DNA from: Collinsella aerofaciens
Lineage (GTDB): Bacteria; Actinomycetota; Coriobacteriia; Coriobacteriales; Coriobacteriaceae
Direction: 5' to 3'
Length of the DNA stretch: 64,000 nucleotides
Assembly: GCF_015670745.1 (NCBI RefSeq)
Contig: NZ_JADPCH010000001.1
Coordinates: 124,001-188,000, forward strand
Below the pieces are notes generated by a model that was given only the letters and a program-made list of their open reading frames with translations, had not been told where the DNA came from and made no database searches. This document shows, in pieces, positions 18,022-26,600 of the stretch (position 1 is the stretch's first letter; the number at the start of each line of letters is the position of its first letter). Position numbers and translations under genes: made by a program.

Positions 18022-20244
18022 ATGGGTCCTCGCCAACGACAGGGGCGCGGTCGCTCTAAGACGCATGCCCTTCCCATGATCTTGCTCTCGTTTTTGGGCT
18101 TTCTGCTTATCGCGGGCGTAGCGTTTGGCATCGGCATGATCGGCAACGTCAACCGCTGGCTGTCCGATCTGCCCGACTACACCGATGCCAACGCGTATCT
18201 GGTGAGCGAGCCCACCGACATCGTCGACTGCAACGGCAATACCATTGCGAGTTTCTACACGCAAAACCGCAAGTCCATCACCAAGGACCAAGTGTCCCCG
18301 TACGTGCTGCAGGGCACCGTCGACGTTGAGGACGAGCGCTTCTACGAGCATGGCGGCATCGACCTCTGGGGCATTGCACGCGCATCGGTGGCAACCCTCA
18401 CCGGCGGCCACGAGGGCGCATCGACCATCACCCAGCAGCTGGTTCGCAACACCATCTTGCAGGAGGAACAATTCGACTCGACCATCGAGCGTAAGGTGCG
18501 CGAGGCCTATATCGCCATCAAGATGGAGGATATGTACTCCAAAGACGAGATCCTCATGATGTACCTCAACACCATCTACTACGGCCATGGAGCATATGGC
18601 ATCGAGGCCGCCGCCGAGACCTATCTGTCCAAAACCGCCGCCGACCTCACCCTGAGCGAGGCCGCGCTGCTCATCGGCCTTCCCAACTCGCCCTCGCAGT
18701 ACGACCCCACGGTTAATCCCGACTTGGCGCTGTCCCGCCGCAATAAGGTTCTGGACAACATGCTGCGTCTGGGCCACATCACGCAGGAAGAGCACGATGC
18801 CGCACAGGCTGAGCCCATCACGCTTAACGTGACCGAGATTTCGGGCAGTGGCGTCGATGTGTATTCTCAGCCCTACTTTGTCTCCTACGTTAAGCAGCTG
18901 CTTGAGCAGGAGTTCTCCACCGACGTGCTCTTTAAGGGCGGTCTGACCGTCAAGACCACCATCGACCCCACCATGCAGCAGGTGGCCGAGGAGGCTGTGC
19001 GCTCGCAGCTCGACACGCTTTCGCTCGACGGCCTGGACATGGGCATGGTCGTCGTTGACCCCAAGACCGGCTACATCAAGTGCATGGTAGGCGGCTACGA
19101 CTACAACGCCGATGAGAATCACGTGAACCACGCTACGGCAAAGCGCCCCGTGGGCTCCACGTTTAAGGCCTTTACGCTGGCAACTGCCATCCAAAACGGT
19201 ATGAACCCCAACGTCACCCTCAACTGCAACTCGCCGCTCAAGGCCAAGGGCACCACGACCGAGGTGCAAAACTACGGCAACCAGAGCTATGGCAACATCA
19301 CGCTTAAGCAGGCAACGGCATACTCATCCAACACCGGCTACATTCAGGTGGCCGAAGCCATCGGCAACAGCAAGATCATCTCGCTCGTCAAAAAGCTCGG
19401 CATCGATCCCGCCAAGGACAACATCGAGGACGTTCCCGTCATGACGCTCGGCACCGGCTCGATCTCGCCGCTCGAGATGGCCGCCGCCTACGCGACGTTT
19501 GCCAACGGCGGCCACTATCGCCAGCCGATCGCCATCACCGAGATTGACTCTCGTACCGGTTCGGTGCTGTACCAGCACACCGACAATCCCTCACAGGTGC
19601 TTACCGAGGGCGAGGCCGCAGCGGTCACCGATGTTCTGTCCGGCGTCATGCAGGGCGGCGGTACGGGTGCTGCTGGCGCCCTGAGCGTCAACCAGCCCTA
19701 TGCCGGCAAAACGGGCACCACCGACAACACCACTAACCTGTGGTTCTGCGGCTATACCCCGCAGCTGGCGTGCGCCCTGTGGACCGGCTATTCCGCGGGC
19801 GAGATCCCCATCCAAAAATACGGCACAGACCTGCTGGGCGACAGCACCAACCTGCCTGTCTTTAAGCGGTTTATGAACACCGTTCTGACCGGTACCGAGC
19901 GCGAGGAGTTTGCGACCGGAACGGCTCCCACCTACAAGAACAACAGCGTCTGGAAGTTCTACGGCACCAACAACACCAAGAAGACGGAGAACGACGACGA
20001 GGACGAGAACGAGGACGAAGAGGAAACCACTACCACAACGACGACCACGACCACCGAGACCACGGGCGGCGACACCACCGGCGGCACCGGTACGACCGGT
20101 GGCTCGACGGGCGGATCCACTGGTGGTTCGACCGGTGGCTCGACGGGCGGATCCACTGGTGGTTCGACCGGCGGCGATGGCGGCACGCCTACGCCCACGC
20201 CCACTCCCGACCCCTCGCCCACGCCCGACGATACGGTCGGCTAG
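18022..20244 (+). CDS. Bifunctional class A penicillin-binding protein
   Basis: 740 residues; polymerises lipid II and cross-links peptidoglycan at the outer face of the membrane. One transmembrane segment lies near residues 18-44. The glycosyltransferase-51 domain carries EDERFYEH at about 104. The transpeptidase domain carries the active-site GSTFK at about 378, SSN at about 436 and KTGTT at about 563. The C-terminal 95 residues form an acidic then Thr-rich then Gly/Ser/Thr tail with two exact 36-base DNA repeats. The ATG at 18022 was chosen for its GGAGG; an earlier in-frame ATG at 17962 would add an implausible leader before the Arg-rich cytoplasmic start. Confidence 0.95.
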   Translation: MGPRQRQGRGRSKTHALPMILLSFLGFLLIAGVAFGIGMIGNVNRWLSDLPDYTDANAYLVSEPTDIVDCNGNTIASFYTQNRKSITKDQVSPYVLQGTVDVEDERFYEHGGIDLWGIARASVATLTGGHEGASTITQQLVRNTILQEEQFDSTIERKVREAYIAIKMEDMYSKDEILMMYLNTIYYGHGAYGIEAAAETYLSKTAADLTLSEAALLIGLPNSPSQYDPTVNPDLALSRRNKVLDNMLRLGHITQEEHDAAQAEPITLNVTEISGSGVDVYSQPYFVSYVKQLLEQEFSTDVLFKGGLTVKTTIDPTMQQVAEEAVRSQLDTLSLDGLDMGMVVVDPKTGYIKCMVGGYDYNADENHVNHATAKRPVGSTFKAFTLATAIQNGMNPNVTLNCNSPLKAKGTTTEVQNYGNQSYGNITLKQATAYSSNTGYIQVAEAIGNSKIISLVKKLGIDPAKDNIEDVPVMTLGTGSISPLEMAAAYATFANGGHYRQPIAITEIDSRTGSVLYQHTDNPSQVLTEGEAAAVTDVLSGVMQGGGTGAAGALSVNQPYAGKTGTTDNTTNLWFCGYTPQLACALWTGYSAGEIPIQKYGTDLLGDSTNLPVFKRFMNTVLTGTEREEFATGTAPTYKNNSVWKFYGTNNTKKTENDDEDENEDEEETTTTTTTTTTETTGGDTTGGTGTTGGSTGGSTGGSTGGSTGGSTGGSTGGDGGTPTPTPTPDPSPTPDDTVG
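20098..20169 (+). repeat. Two exact 36-bp tandem repeats in the PBP tail
   Basis: Units 20098-20133 and 20134-20169 are identical and encode GGSTGGSTGGST. The repeat number may vary between strains and change tail length without shifting the frame. Confidence 0.85.
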
Positions 20245-20266
20245 AAATCATCCGGCCATAAGCAAC

Positions 20267-20308
20267 AAGGCCCCCGAGCAGCTTATTGAACTGCTCGGGG
20301 GCCTTTTA
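20267..20308 (+). terminator. Intrinsic terminator of the PBP gene
   Basis: AAGGCCCCCGAGCAG (20267-20281) pairs with CTGCTCGGGGGCCTT (20291-20305), followed by TTTT. It is a strong, symmetric stem that may also work on the other strand. Confidence 0.9.
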
Positions 20309-20344
20309 GTTTGAAGCGACCTGGTGGGCGGTCTTTATACCGGC

Positions 20345-20381
20345 AAACAAAAAGGGGGTACCGACCAACGTCGATACCCCT
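20345..20381 (-). terminator. Intrinsic terminator of argR
   Basis: GGGGTA-CGAC with complement between 20354 and 20381, followed on the minus strand by TTTTTGTTT. It lies about 50 bases past the argR stop. Confidence 0.8.
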
Positions 20382-20431
20382 TACAAGCCACGATGTCAGC
20401 GCGCACAGTGCCGAGCGCACGACCCGCACGC

Positions 20432-20869
20432 CTACTTGCGAGAATTGCTCAGCTTATTGATCAGCGCCTCAAGACGCTCGCCGTCCTCGGCCGTCTGGGC
20501 AATAACCAAAATCGTATCGTTGCCGGCAAGCGAGCCAAGCACATCGGGCAACTCCGCCGCATCAACGGCGGCGGCGATGCCGGAAGCCGTGCCAGGCTGA
20601 GCCTTGATCATAACCAGATTATCGGTACGCAGAACGCCCGTTACGAGCTCGGAAACCATACGCTGCAGGTGCAGGTCCTCTGCCAGAACATAGATGCCCT
20701 CAGGGAGCTTACGCAGCCCCATATCGGCAATATCGCGAGAGACAGTCGCCTGCGTGCAATCAAAGCCCATAGCGCGGAGCTCATCGACCAGCACGCGCTG
20801 CGTGCGGACGTCCTTATTGCGCACAATATCTCTAATGGCATCCTGGCGCCCATTGCGTTTTTTAGCCAT
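20432..20869 (-). CDS. argR: Arginine repressor ArgR
   Basis: 145 residues; hexameric DNA-binding regulator of arginine metabolism with arginine as co-effector. The N-terminal winged helix holds the signature TQATVSRDIADMGL near residues 39-52. The C-terminal oligomerisation domain has GTASGIAAAVDAAELPDVLG and the GNDTILVI strand, including the Gly-Asn-Asp stretch near the ligand site. The ATG at 20869 was preferred over a TTG at 20902, which would add residues not seen in the family. No arginine biosynthesis genes are next to it here. Its targets may include arginine genes elsewhere. Confidence 0.93.
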   Translation of the reverse strand: MAKKRNGRQDAIRDIVRNKDVRTQRVLVDELRAMGFDCTQATVSRDIADMGLRKLPEGIYVLAEDLHLQRMVSELVTGVLRTDNLVMIKAQPGTASGIAAAVDAAELPDVLGSLAGNDTILVIAQTAEDGERLEALINKLSNSRK

Positions 20870-20957
20870 ACAAACCCTCTCTCCAAAAGATGGCGGAGAC
20901 AATCAATCAGTGATTGAATAGTTTAACGCTATTTGAAGGCTTTTGTGTATAAGAACG

Positions 20958-20995
20958 CATTTCGAAACAATTCTATGCAAATATGTTTCGAAATG
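20958..20995. promoter_or_regulatory. 12-bp-arm inverted repeat, candidate operator
   Basis: CATTTCGAAACA (20958-20969) and TGTTTCGAAATG (20984-20995) are exact reverse complements with 14 bases between them. It lies 90-125 bases upstream of argR and just past the glycosyltransferase stop. There is no T-run. Each arm contains the self-complementary TTCGAA. The binding protein is unknown. Confidence 0.5.
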
Positions 20996-21001
20996 AGCCG
21001 T

Positions 21002-22042
21002 TTAGGCGGTTTTTGCGCCCGTCCGGTTAAGAAAAGCTGCCAGATGCGTACACATCACGCAGCGCGCGGGCTTGGCGCTGGCGATCGGCCCAAACAACAA
21101 ACCGAGTCCCCGATGGTTATCCTTGAGCGCGGCGACCATCTGACGGGTTCGAGGCGCCTCGAGCATATCACGCATGCGGGCGGAACGCTCGATTGACGAC
21201 ACTCCATGCGGGCTAAGACACAAATTCTCGATGCAGGCGACCAGTCCGGCAAAGTAGAACTTTTGGCTTGCCAGCTTGAGCCGACCACCGCTATCTGCTT
21301 CCGAGAGTGAGTCCGCAAGCTCGTCGAGCGCTCGAGTGTCATCGGATATCCTGGCATACATGGTGGGATCAAAGGCATCTGTAAGCTTAGGTGCCACCGC
21401 GTGGAAACAAGCGTCGCCGCAGCCGGACACGAATCGTGCCTGCGAGAGCGCATAAGCCATAAACTCAACCGTACGGTACGCCTTGCCGCGCGACAGGCAT
21501 GCCTCAAACAGCGGACGGCTATACATCACGCCAGAGGTCTGAGCGACTAGGCCGCCCAAAATCAACTGGGGCAGCCCAGTCACCATAGAAGACTCGTCTT
21601 CTATGGCAATAGAGGCAGCATCCAAGACGCGCGAATGGCGTTCTCGATGTGCATCATAGCGGTCGAGCGACACCGTGGGGAACACTATGTCTGCCGCAGT
21701 ATCGCACGCGATATCGACCATCTTGGAAAGGGACTGCGGAGCAAACCACTCATCGGCGTTCATAGCGATGATTTGAGAGCCGCGCGAGACAGCAAAACCG
21801 GCACGAAGGCAAGCGCCGCGCTTCGCGTCCTCGACGTCAATCAAATCAATATGGATGTCCCTGTCGGCAGCAACTTGAAGCGAATGGCGCACACCGGGCG
21901 CAGCATCGCGGCAAACAACGACAATCTGCAAATCGTAGAGGTCTTGGTTCTGGATACTCTCGAGCGCACGCATCGCATAGCTGGGCGAACCTTCTACCAC
22001 AAGGATCACCGAAAGTCGCGGATGCGAGCCACGTCGAACCAA
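21002..22042 (-). CDS. Glycosyltransferase family 2-like protein
   Basis: 346 residues. The N-terminus (SVILVVEGSPSYAMRALESI and the following strand) and the MNADEW segment near residue 95 match the GT-A nucleotide-sugar-binding fold of family 2. The DxD-like motif is DAD/ADEW rather than classical. The C-terminal 150 residues are not recognisable. It may add sugar to a surface polymer. It lacks neighbouring glycan genes, so acceptor and donor are unknown. The start is probably TTG at 22042, about 8 bases after AGAGGA; no ATG fits the fold, so the start is uncertain. Confidence 0.7.
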   Translation of the reverse strand: MVRRGSHPRLSVILVVEGSPSYAMRALESIQNQDLYDLQIVVVCRDAAPGVRHSLQVAADRDIHIDLIDVEDAKRGACLRAGFAVSRGSQIIAMNADEWFAPQSLSKMVDIACDTAADIVFPTVSLDRYDAHRERHSRVLDAASIAIEDESSMVTGLPQLILGGLVAQTSGVMYSRPLFEACLSRGKAYRTVEFMAYALSQARFVSGCGDACFHAVAPKLTDAFDPTMYARISDDTRALDELADSLSEADSGGRLKLASQKFYFAGLVACIENLCLSPHGVSSIERSARMRDMLEAPRTRQMVAALKDNHRGLGLLFGPIASAKPARCVMCTHLAAFLNRTGAKTA

Positions 22043-22203
22043 GTTATCCGTCCTCTCGACAGCAATGAATCAAACCGTGGTTCATGGTACACCCCGGCAA
22101 TAAAAGCAATGAGACACCGGTTGTATTGCACGCCAAGAACAGATGTTGCACACGCGCAGCCCACAGATAATGGGTGTCGACGCACGACGCGTCGAGCCCT
22201 CCC

Positions 22204-23028
22204 CTAGTCGAGCACGACGAGCTCGGCGGGATCGTAATCCACGCCCATAAACGTAAGGCCGCAGGCAGGAGCCGTGGGGCCCGCAGCGGTACGGTCGCAA
22301 GCATCGATGACCTCGCGCATCCACTCGGGTTCACGGCGATGCATGCCAATCGCGACAAGCGTGCCAACGATCGTACGGACCATCGAATGCAGAAACGCAT
22401 TGCCCTCGATGGTAAACGTCAGGATGTCCTCGCCAAACGCAACCTCATGGCCAAACTCGGCGCGCATTACGCAGCGGTGCGTAGGTTTGCCCACGGCAGA
22501 AGCAACCTTGCAAAAGCTTTTAAAGTCCTGTTCGCCCAGCAGCGCGGGGCAGGCAGCAGACATAGCCTCAACATCCAAGGGATAGCGATGCCACCACACG
22601 GCACCGCGGGACAGCACGGGGCGCGCATCTCGATCGGCAATACGGTACGTATACGTACGGGAACGCGCGTCAAAGCGCGCAGAAAAGCCCTTACGAGCCT
22701 TGTAGACCTCGTTGATGGCGATATCTTTGGGCAGCAGGGCATCCATAGCCCGCAGCCACCTACGGCGCGTAAGGGCGAGCTCAGCGTTCGTTACGGGCAC
22801 GCTGATGTACTGAGCCACGGCATGCACGCCGGCATCGGTACGACCTGCGCACGTCAGATCGATCGGACGGCGAAGCAGCGTCTCGATGGCTCGACGCAGC
22901 TCACCCGCAACCGTCGTCTGTCCCGGCTGCTCGGCAAATCCGCTATACGACGAGCCATCATAGGCCACGCGAAATACGAGCGTGGCGTCAAGCTCGGAAA
23001 TCGAATTGAAATCAGACGGCGCAGTCAT
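22204..23028 (-). CDS. truA: tRNA pseudouridine(38-40) synthase TruA
   Basis: 274 residues; isomerises uridines 38-40 in the anticodon stem-loop of tRNAs. The catalytic aspartate is in CAGRTDAGVHA, and RTYTYRI and HSMVRTIVG are further family motifs. The ATG at 23028 follows GGGAG with a 6-base gap; an upstream TTG at 23043 lacks one. It is transcribed in the same direction as rplQ and follows it, a position truA often has at the end of the alpha ribosomal cluster. Here a strong terminator separates them. A 160-base spacer with no recognised gene separates truA from the glycosyltransferase. Confidence 0.95.
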   Translation of the reverse strand: MTAPSDFNSISELDATLVFRVAYDGSSYSGFAEQPGQTTVAGELRRAIETLLRRPIDLTCAGRTDAGVHAVAQYISVPVTNAELALTRRRWLRAMDALLPKDIAINEVYKARKGFSARFDARSRTYTYRIADRDARPVLSRGAVWWHRYPLDVEAMSAACPALLGEQDFKSFCKVASAVGKPTHRCVMRAEFGHEVAFGEDILTFTIEGNAFLHSMVRTIVGTLVAIGMHRREPEWMREVIDACDRTAAGPTAPACGLTFMGVDYDPAELVVLD

Positions 23029-23062
23029 GGGCGCTCCCAACAAACAAGTAACGGTATCGCGA

Positions 23063-23094
23063 CAAAAAAAGAGGGGTACGCGAACGTACCCCTC
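23063..23094 (-). terminator. Terminator closing the ribosomal cluster after rplQ
   Basis: GAGGGGTACG (23071-23080) pairs with CGTACCCCTC (23085-23094) around a 4-base loop, followed on the minus strand by seven T. Strong. It separates rplQ from truA. Confidence 0.9.
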
Positions 23095-23120
23095 GAATAT
23101 AGCCTATGCAGACGGAATGT

Positions 23121-23588
23121 CTACTCAGCGGTCTCCTCAGCAGGAGCCTCCTCGACAGCCTCGACCTTCTTGGGAGCAGCGGCCTTCTTGGGGGCCGGAG
23201 CAGCCTTCTTGGCCTTAGGCGTGCAAGGCTCGGTGACGAGCTCCATGATAACGATAGGAGCGTTATCGCCCTTACGGTTACCGAGCTTCATGATGCGGGT
23301 GTAACCGCCGTTGCGGTCCTGCCACATGCCCTGAGCAGCCTTGTCGAAAATCTCGGCAACGAGCTGCTTATCGCCGAGCTTGGCGATAGCCAGACGACGA
23401 GAGTGCAGGTCGCCCTTCTTGGCCCAGGTGATGATCGGGTCGACGACCGAACGCAGCGCCTTAGCGCGGGTCTCGGTAGTCTTGATGCGGTCGTTCTCGA
23501 AGAGGGCCTTAGCAAGGCTCTTCTTCATGGCCTTGGTGTGGCTCGCATCGGTGCCGAGCTTCAGGCCCTTCTTAACGTTGTGACGCAT
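23121..23588 (-). CDS. rplQ: Large ribosomal subunit protein bL17 with C-terminal tail
   Basis: 155 residues. Residues 1-117 are a normal bL17, which lines the polypeptide exit tunnel surface. The remaining 38 are a Pro/Ala/Lys then Glu-rich tail similar in composition to the bL31 tail in this window. It is the last gene of the alpha cluster, 30 bases after rpoA, and is followed by a terminator. Confidence 0.95.
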   Translation of the reverse strand: MRHNVKKGLKLGTDASHTKAMKKSLAKALFENDRIKTTETRAKALRSVVDPIITWAKKGDLHSRRLAIAKLGDKQLVAEIFDKAAQGMWQDRNGGYTRIMKLGNRKGDNAPIVIMELVTEPCTPKAKKAAPAPKKAAAPKKVEAVEEAPAEETAE

Positions 23589-23618
23589 GGTCTAGTTTCT
23601 CCTCAAATATGCGAAGCA

Positions 23619-24560
23619 TTAAGCCTTCAGGCTCAGGCCCATGGACTCAAGCTTGTCCTTCACTTCCTCGATCGACTTAACACCGAAGTTACGGATGTTG
23701 AGCAGATCGTTCTCCGAGAACTCAACGAGCTGACGGACCGAGTGAATGCTGGCGCGCTTAAGGCAGTTGTAGGAACGGACGGAAAGGTCCAGATCCTCGA
23801 TCTGCTTGTCCAGCTCGGCGTTGTCGTTGGTGACCTCGGGAGCGAAGATCGAAGCCTCCTCCTCGACCTCGGGGGTCTCGGCAAGGTTCATAAAGGCGGC
23901 CATATGCTGGTTGATGATATTGGCAGCCTGGACCACGGCGTCGCGCGGGGCGATGGAACCGTTGGTCTCGATCTCGAGGACAAGGCGGTCGTAGTCGGTA
24001 TGCTGACCGACACGGCAAGCCTCAACGAGCTTGGCGCAACGGGACACCGGCGAGTACAGCGAGTCGACGTTGATCACACCGATGGGATCGTTGTCACGCT
24101 TGTTAGCCTCGCCAGAGACATAGCCGCGGCCATAGCCGATGCGCATGCTCATGGTGAGATGGCCACCCTCGGTGAGCGTAGCAATGTGCTGCTCGGGGTT
24201 GACCAGCTCAAACTCGGACGGAATAAAGAAGTCCGCACCGGTGACCTCGCAGGGGCCGTCAACCGAGATGGTGGCGGTCGCCTCGTCGGTCGTGCCGAGA
24301 GCCCTGAAGACAAGACCCTTGACATTCAGGACGATGTCGGTGACATCCTCGACCATGTTAGGGATGGTCATGAACTCGTGCTGCGCACCATCGATCTGAA
24401 TGGCCTCAACGGCGGCACCCTCGAGCGAGGACAGAAGAACACGACGAAGCGAGTTACCCAGCGTATCGCCGTAGCCACGCTCGAGCGGCTCGACGGAGAC
24501 ACGAGCAGAGGTCTCGTTGATCTCTTCGACCTGAACCTGAGGCCTAATGAATTCTGACAT
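23619..24560 (-). CDS. rpoA: DNA-directed RNA polymerase alpha subunit
   Basis: 313 residues; scaffold for RNA polymerase assembly. The N-terminal domain has GNSLRRVLLSSLEGAAV near residues 35-51. The C-terminal domain, which contacts UP elements and activators, includes LSVRSYNCLKRASIHSVRQL near 258-277. An acidic linker (EVEEEASIFAPE) joins the two. It lies between rpsD and rplQ, as in most bacteria. Confidence 0.97.
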   Translation of the reverse strand: MSEFIRPQVQVEEINETSARVSVEPLERGYGDTLGNSLRRVLLSSLEGAAVEAIQIDGAQHEFMTIPNMVEDVTDIVLNVKGLVFRALGTTDEATATISVDGPCEVTGADFFIPSEFELVNPEQHIATLTEGGHLTMSMRIGYGRGYVSGEANKRDNDPIGVINVDSLYSPVSRCAKLVEACRVGQHTDYDRLVLEIETNGSIAPRDAVVQAANIINQHMAAFMNLAETPEVEEEASIFAPEVTNDNAELDKQIEDLDLSVRSYNCLKRASIHSVRQLVEFSENDLLNIRNFGVKSIEEVKDKLESMGLSLKA

Positions 24561-24592
24561 GTATTACCTCCAGCCTCAGCAGCCCGGATGGA

Positions 24593-25189
24593 CTACTTAG
24601 AGTAGAGCTCGACGATGAGCTGCTCGTTGATATCACCGCTGATCTGCTCACGCGTCGGCAGAGCGAGCACGTTACCAGACAGCTTCTCGATATCGACCTC
24701 GAGCCAGCCAGGGACCTCAAAGCGCTCGGAGGAAATCAGGGCCTCCTTGATGGGGAGGAGGTCACGGAACTTCTCGCCGACAGCGACGACGTCGCCGGCC
24801 TTGACGCGGTAGGACGGGATGTCCACGCGCTTGCCGTTCACGGTGAAGTGACCGTGACGGACGGACTGACGAGCCTCTTTGCGGGTGCGGGCGAAGCCAA
24901 GACGGAAGACGACGTTGTCGAGGCGAGACTCAAGGATGATCATGAGGTTCTCACCGGTGACGCCGTTCATCTTACGGGCCTTGTTGAAGTAGCCGTGGAA
25001 CTGCTTCTCCAGAACGCCATAGATGAACTTGACCTTCTGCTTCTCACGCAGCTGCATGCCGTACTCAGATTCCTTGCGACGGCGCTTGGGCTGACGGATA
25101 GATTCCTTCTTGCTGCTGTAACCGAGCTCAGCGGGATCGATCCCGAGCTGACGGCAGCGCTTAAGAACAGGAGTCCTGTCGATTGCCAT
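24593..25189 (-). CDS. rpsD: Small ribosomal subunit protein uS4
   Basis: 198 residues; primary 16S rRNA-binding protein that nucleates 30S assembly. The S4 RNA-binding segment (ESRLDNVVFRLGFARTRKEA) lies near residues 88-107. In many bacteria S4 also regulates this cluster post-transcriptionally; no pseudoknot could be confirmed here. The ATG at 25189 follows GAAAGGA. Confidence 0.97.
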   Translation of the reverse strand: MAIDRTPVLKRCRQLGIDPAELGYSSKKESIRQPKRRRKESEYGMQLREKQKVKFIYGVLEKQFHGYFNKARKMNGVTGENLMIILESRLDNVVFRLGFARTRKEARQSVRHGHFTVNGKRVDIPSYRVKAGDVVAVGEKFRDLLPIKEALISSERFEVPGWLEVDIEKLSGNVLALPTREQISGDINEQLIVELYSK

Positions 25190-25208
25190 ATTGATACGAT
25201 CCTTTCAG

Positions 25209-25613
25209 TTACACGCGACGACGCTTCTTGGGGCGGCAGCCGTTGTGCGGAATGGGGGTCTTGTCCTGGATGCTCGAGACCTCGAGGCCAGCAGCCTGGA
25301 GGGAGCGGATGGCGGTCTCACGACCGGAGCCGGGGCCCTTGACGAAGACGGAAACCTTCTTCATACCGTGCTCCATGGCCTGCTTGGCAGCAGCCTCGGC
25401 AGCCATCTGGGCAGCGAACGGCGTGGACTTACGGGAGCCCTTGAAGCCCACCTGGCCAGCCGACTTCCAGGAAATGACGTTGCCCTGGGGATCGGTGATC
25501 GAAACGATCGTGTTGTTGAACGTAGAACGAATGTGAGCCTGGCCCACGGAAATGTTCTTACGGTCCGCGCGCTTCAGACGGGCAGCGCGAACGTTCTTCT
25601 TAGCAGTAGCCAT
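25209..25613 (-). CDS. rpsK: Small ribosomal subunit protein uS11
   Basis: 134 residues; 30S platform protein near the E site. The family core [20 protein letters not shown] and the basic C-terminus [10 protein letters not shown] are present. It lies 14 bases after rpsM and 19 before rpsD, so it is part of one transcript. Confidence 0.97.
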   Translation of the reverse strand: MATAKKNVRAARLKRADRKNISVGQAHIRSTFNNTIVSITDPQGNVISWKSAGQVGFKGSRKSTPFAAQMAAEAAAKQAMEHGMKKVSVFVKGPGSGRETAIRSLQAAGLEVSSIQDKTPIPHNGCRPKKRRRV

Positions 25614-25627
25614 CTATCTAGCGCTCC

Positions 25628-26002
25628 TTATTTCTTCTTCTTAGCACCGATCTGACGCTTCGGGCCCTTGCGGGTACGAGCGTTAGTGTGGGTGCGCTGG
25701 CCGCGGACCGGGAGGCCCTTGCGGTGACGAAGGCCGCGGTTGCAGCCGATGTCCATAAGGCGCTTGACGTTCTGGTTGCGCTCACGGCGGAGGTCGCCCT
25801 CAACCATGATCTGATTCTTATCGATATAATCGCGGATGGCGTTAACCTCATCCTCGGTGAGGTCCTTAACGCGCGTATCCACGTTAACATTGCACTCGAC
25901 GCAGATCTTCGTCGCAGTGGTGCGGCCGATGCCGTAAATGTAGGTCAGACCGATCTCAACGCGCTTCTCACGCGGGAGGTCGACACCATTAATACGGGCC
26001 AA
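25628..26002 (-). CDS. rpsM: Small ribosomal subunit protein uS13
   Basis: 124 residues; 30S head protein contacting P-site tRNA and the 50S subunit. The sequence [20 protein letters not shown] and the Arg/Lys-rich tail are typical. The start is a TTG at 26002, with GAGAGGAG upstream. The gene follows rpmJ by 14 bases. Confidence 0.96.
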   Translation of the reverse strand: MARINGVDLPREKRVEIGLTYIYGIGRTTATKICVECNVNVDTRVKDLTEDEVNAIRDYIDKNQIMVEGDLRRERNQNVKRLMDIGCNRGLRHRKGLPVRGQRTHTNARTRKGPKRQIGAKKKK

Positions 26003-26016
26003 CGTAGTCTCCTCTC

Positions 26017-26130
26017 TTAACCCTGACGCTGCTTATGACGGGGGTTCTCGCAAATGACGAGGACCTTGCCATGGCGCCTAATGATTTTGCACTTATCGCA
26101 CATCTTCTTGACCGAAGGACGTACCTTCAT
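26017..26130 (-). CDS. rpmJ: Large ribosomal subunit protein bL36
   Basis: A 37-residue zinc-ribbon ribosomal protein beginning [20 protein letters not shown]. The zinc ligands Cys11, Cys14 and Cys27 plus the following His match the C+ form. The start ATG is at 26130, with GAAAGGAAG just upstream. It lies between infA and rpsM, the standard place. Confidence 0.95.
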   Translation of the reverse strand: MKVRPSVKKMCDKCKIIRRHGKVLVICENPRHKQRQG

Positions 26131-26277
26131 CGTTCTTCCTTTCGGTAGCGCTCAAACTACTTCCCTACTATCTACTCGCCCAGCCGCAGGCGTTTAAAAC
26201 TATGGCTGGTCTTCACACGCAAACCGACCGTAGGTTGAGCTAAGCCTGCAGTCGGAAAAGAGCGTGTATGCGTGTCG
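26131..26277. other. Spacer between infA and rpmJ
   Basis: 147 bases. On the minus strand CCGAC (26254-26250) pairs with GTCGG near 26223, with AGG and CCT between, giving a modest hairpin. It may separate infA from the rpmJ-rpsM-rpsK-rpsD-rpoA-rplQ transcript or mark an internal promoter. No clear promoter hexamers were found. Confidence 0.35.
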
Positions 26278-26496
26278 CTATTTATAGCGATAGGTGATGC
26301 GACCGCGGGTCAGGTCGTACGGGGAAAGCTCCACGACAACCCTGTCACCGGGGAGAATGCGGATGTAATTCATTCGGATCTTGCCAGAAATATTGCACAG
26401 AACCGAATGACCGTTCTCGAGCTCGACCTTAAACATGGCGTTGGGCAGCGGTTCCTTTACCGTACCCTCGAGCTCAATTGCGTCTTCCTTCTTCAC
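26278..26496 (-). CDS. infA: Translation initiation factor IF-1
   Basis: 72 residues; OB-fold factor that occupies the ribosomal A site during initiation. Typical segments are [20 protein letters not shown] and the C-terminal [15 protein letters not shown]. The GTG at 26496 is chosen over a TTG at 26502 because it gives the usual 72-residue length and leaves about 9 bases to AAAGA. It lies between map and rpmJ. Confidence 0.95.
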   Translation of the reverse strand: MKKEDAIELEGTVKEPLPNAMFKVELENGHSVLCNISGKIRMNYIRILPGDRVVVELSPYDLTRGRITYRYK

Positions 26497-26600
26497 AAGC
26501 AATCATCTTTCTCTAGAAAACGACAGCGATTGAGTATTCTACAATACGCATGCACGTATCGTAATATCTTCGTAATGGCTCCACATCTAAGTGGAACTTG

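Noticed and set aside
20958-20995. LexA/SOS box
   Set aside because: The actinobacterial/Bacillus LexA box is a short CGAAC-N4-GTTCG. The arms here are longer, differ in sequence and have a 14-base spacer.
26131-26277. tRNA gene in the infA-rpmJ spacer
   Set aside because: No cloverleaf, T-loop GGTTC pattern or acceptor stem could be drawn. No tRNA was found anywhere in the window.
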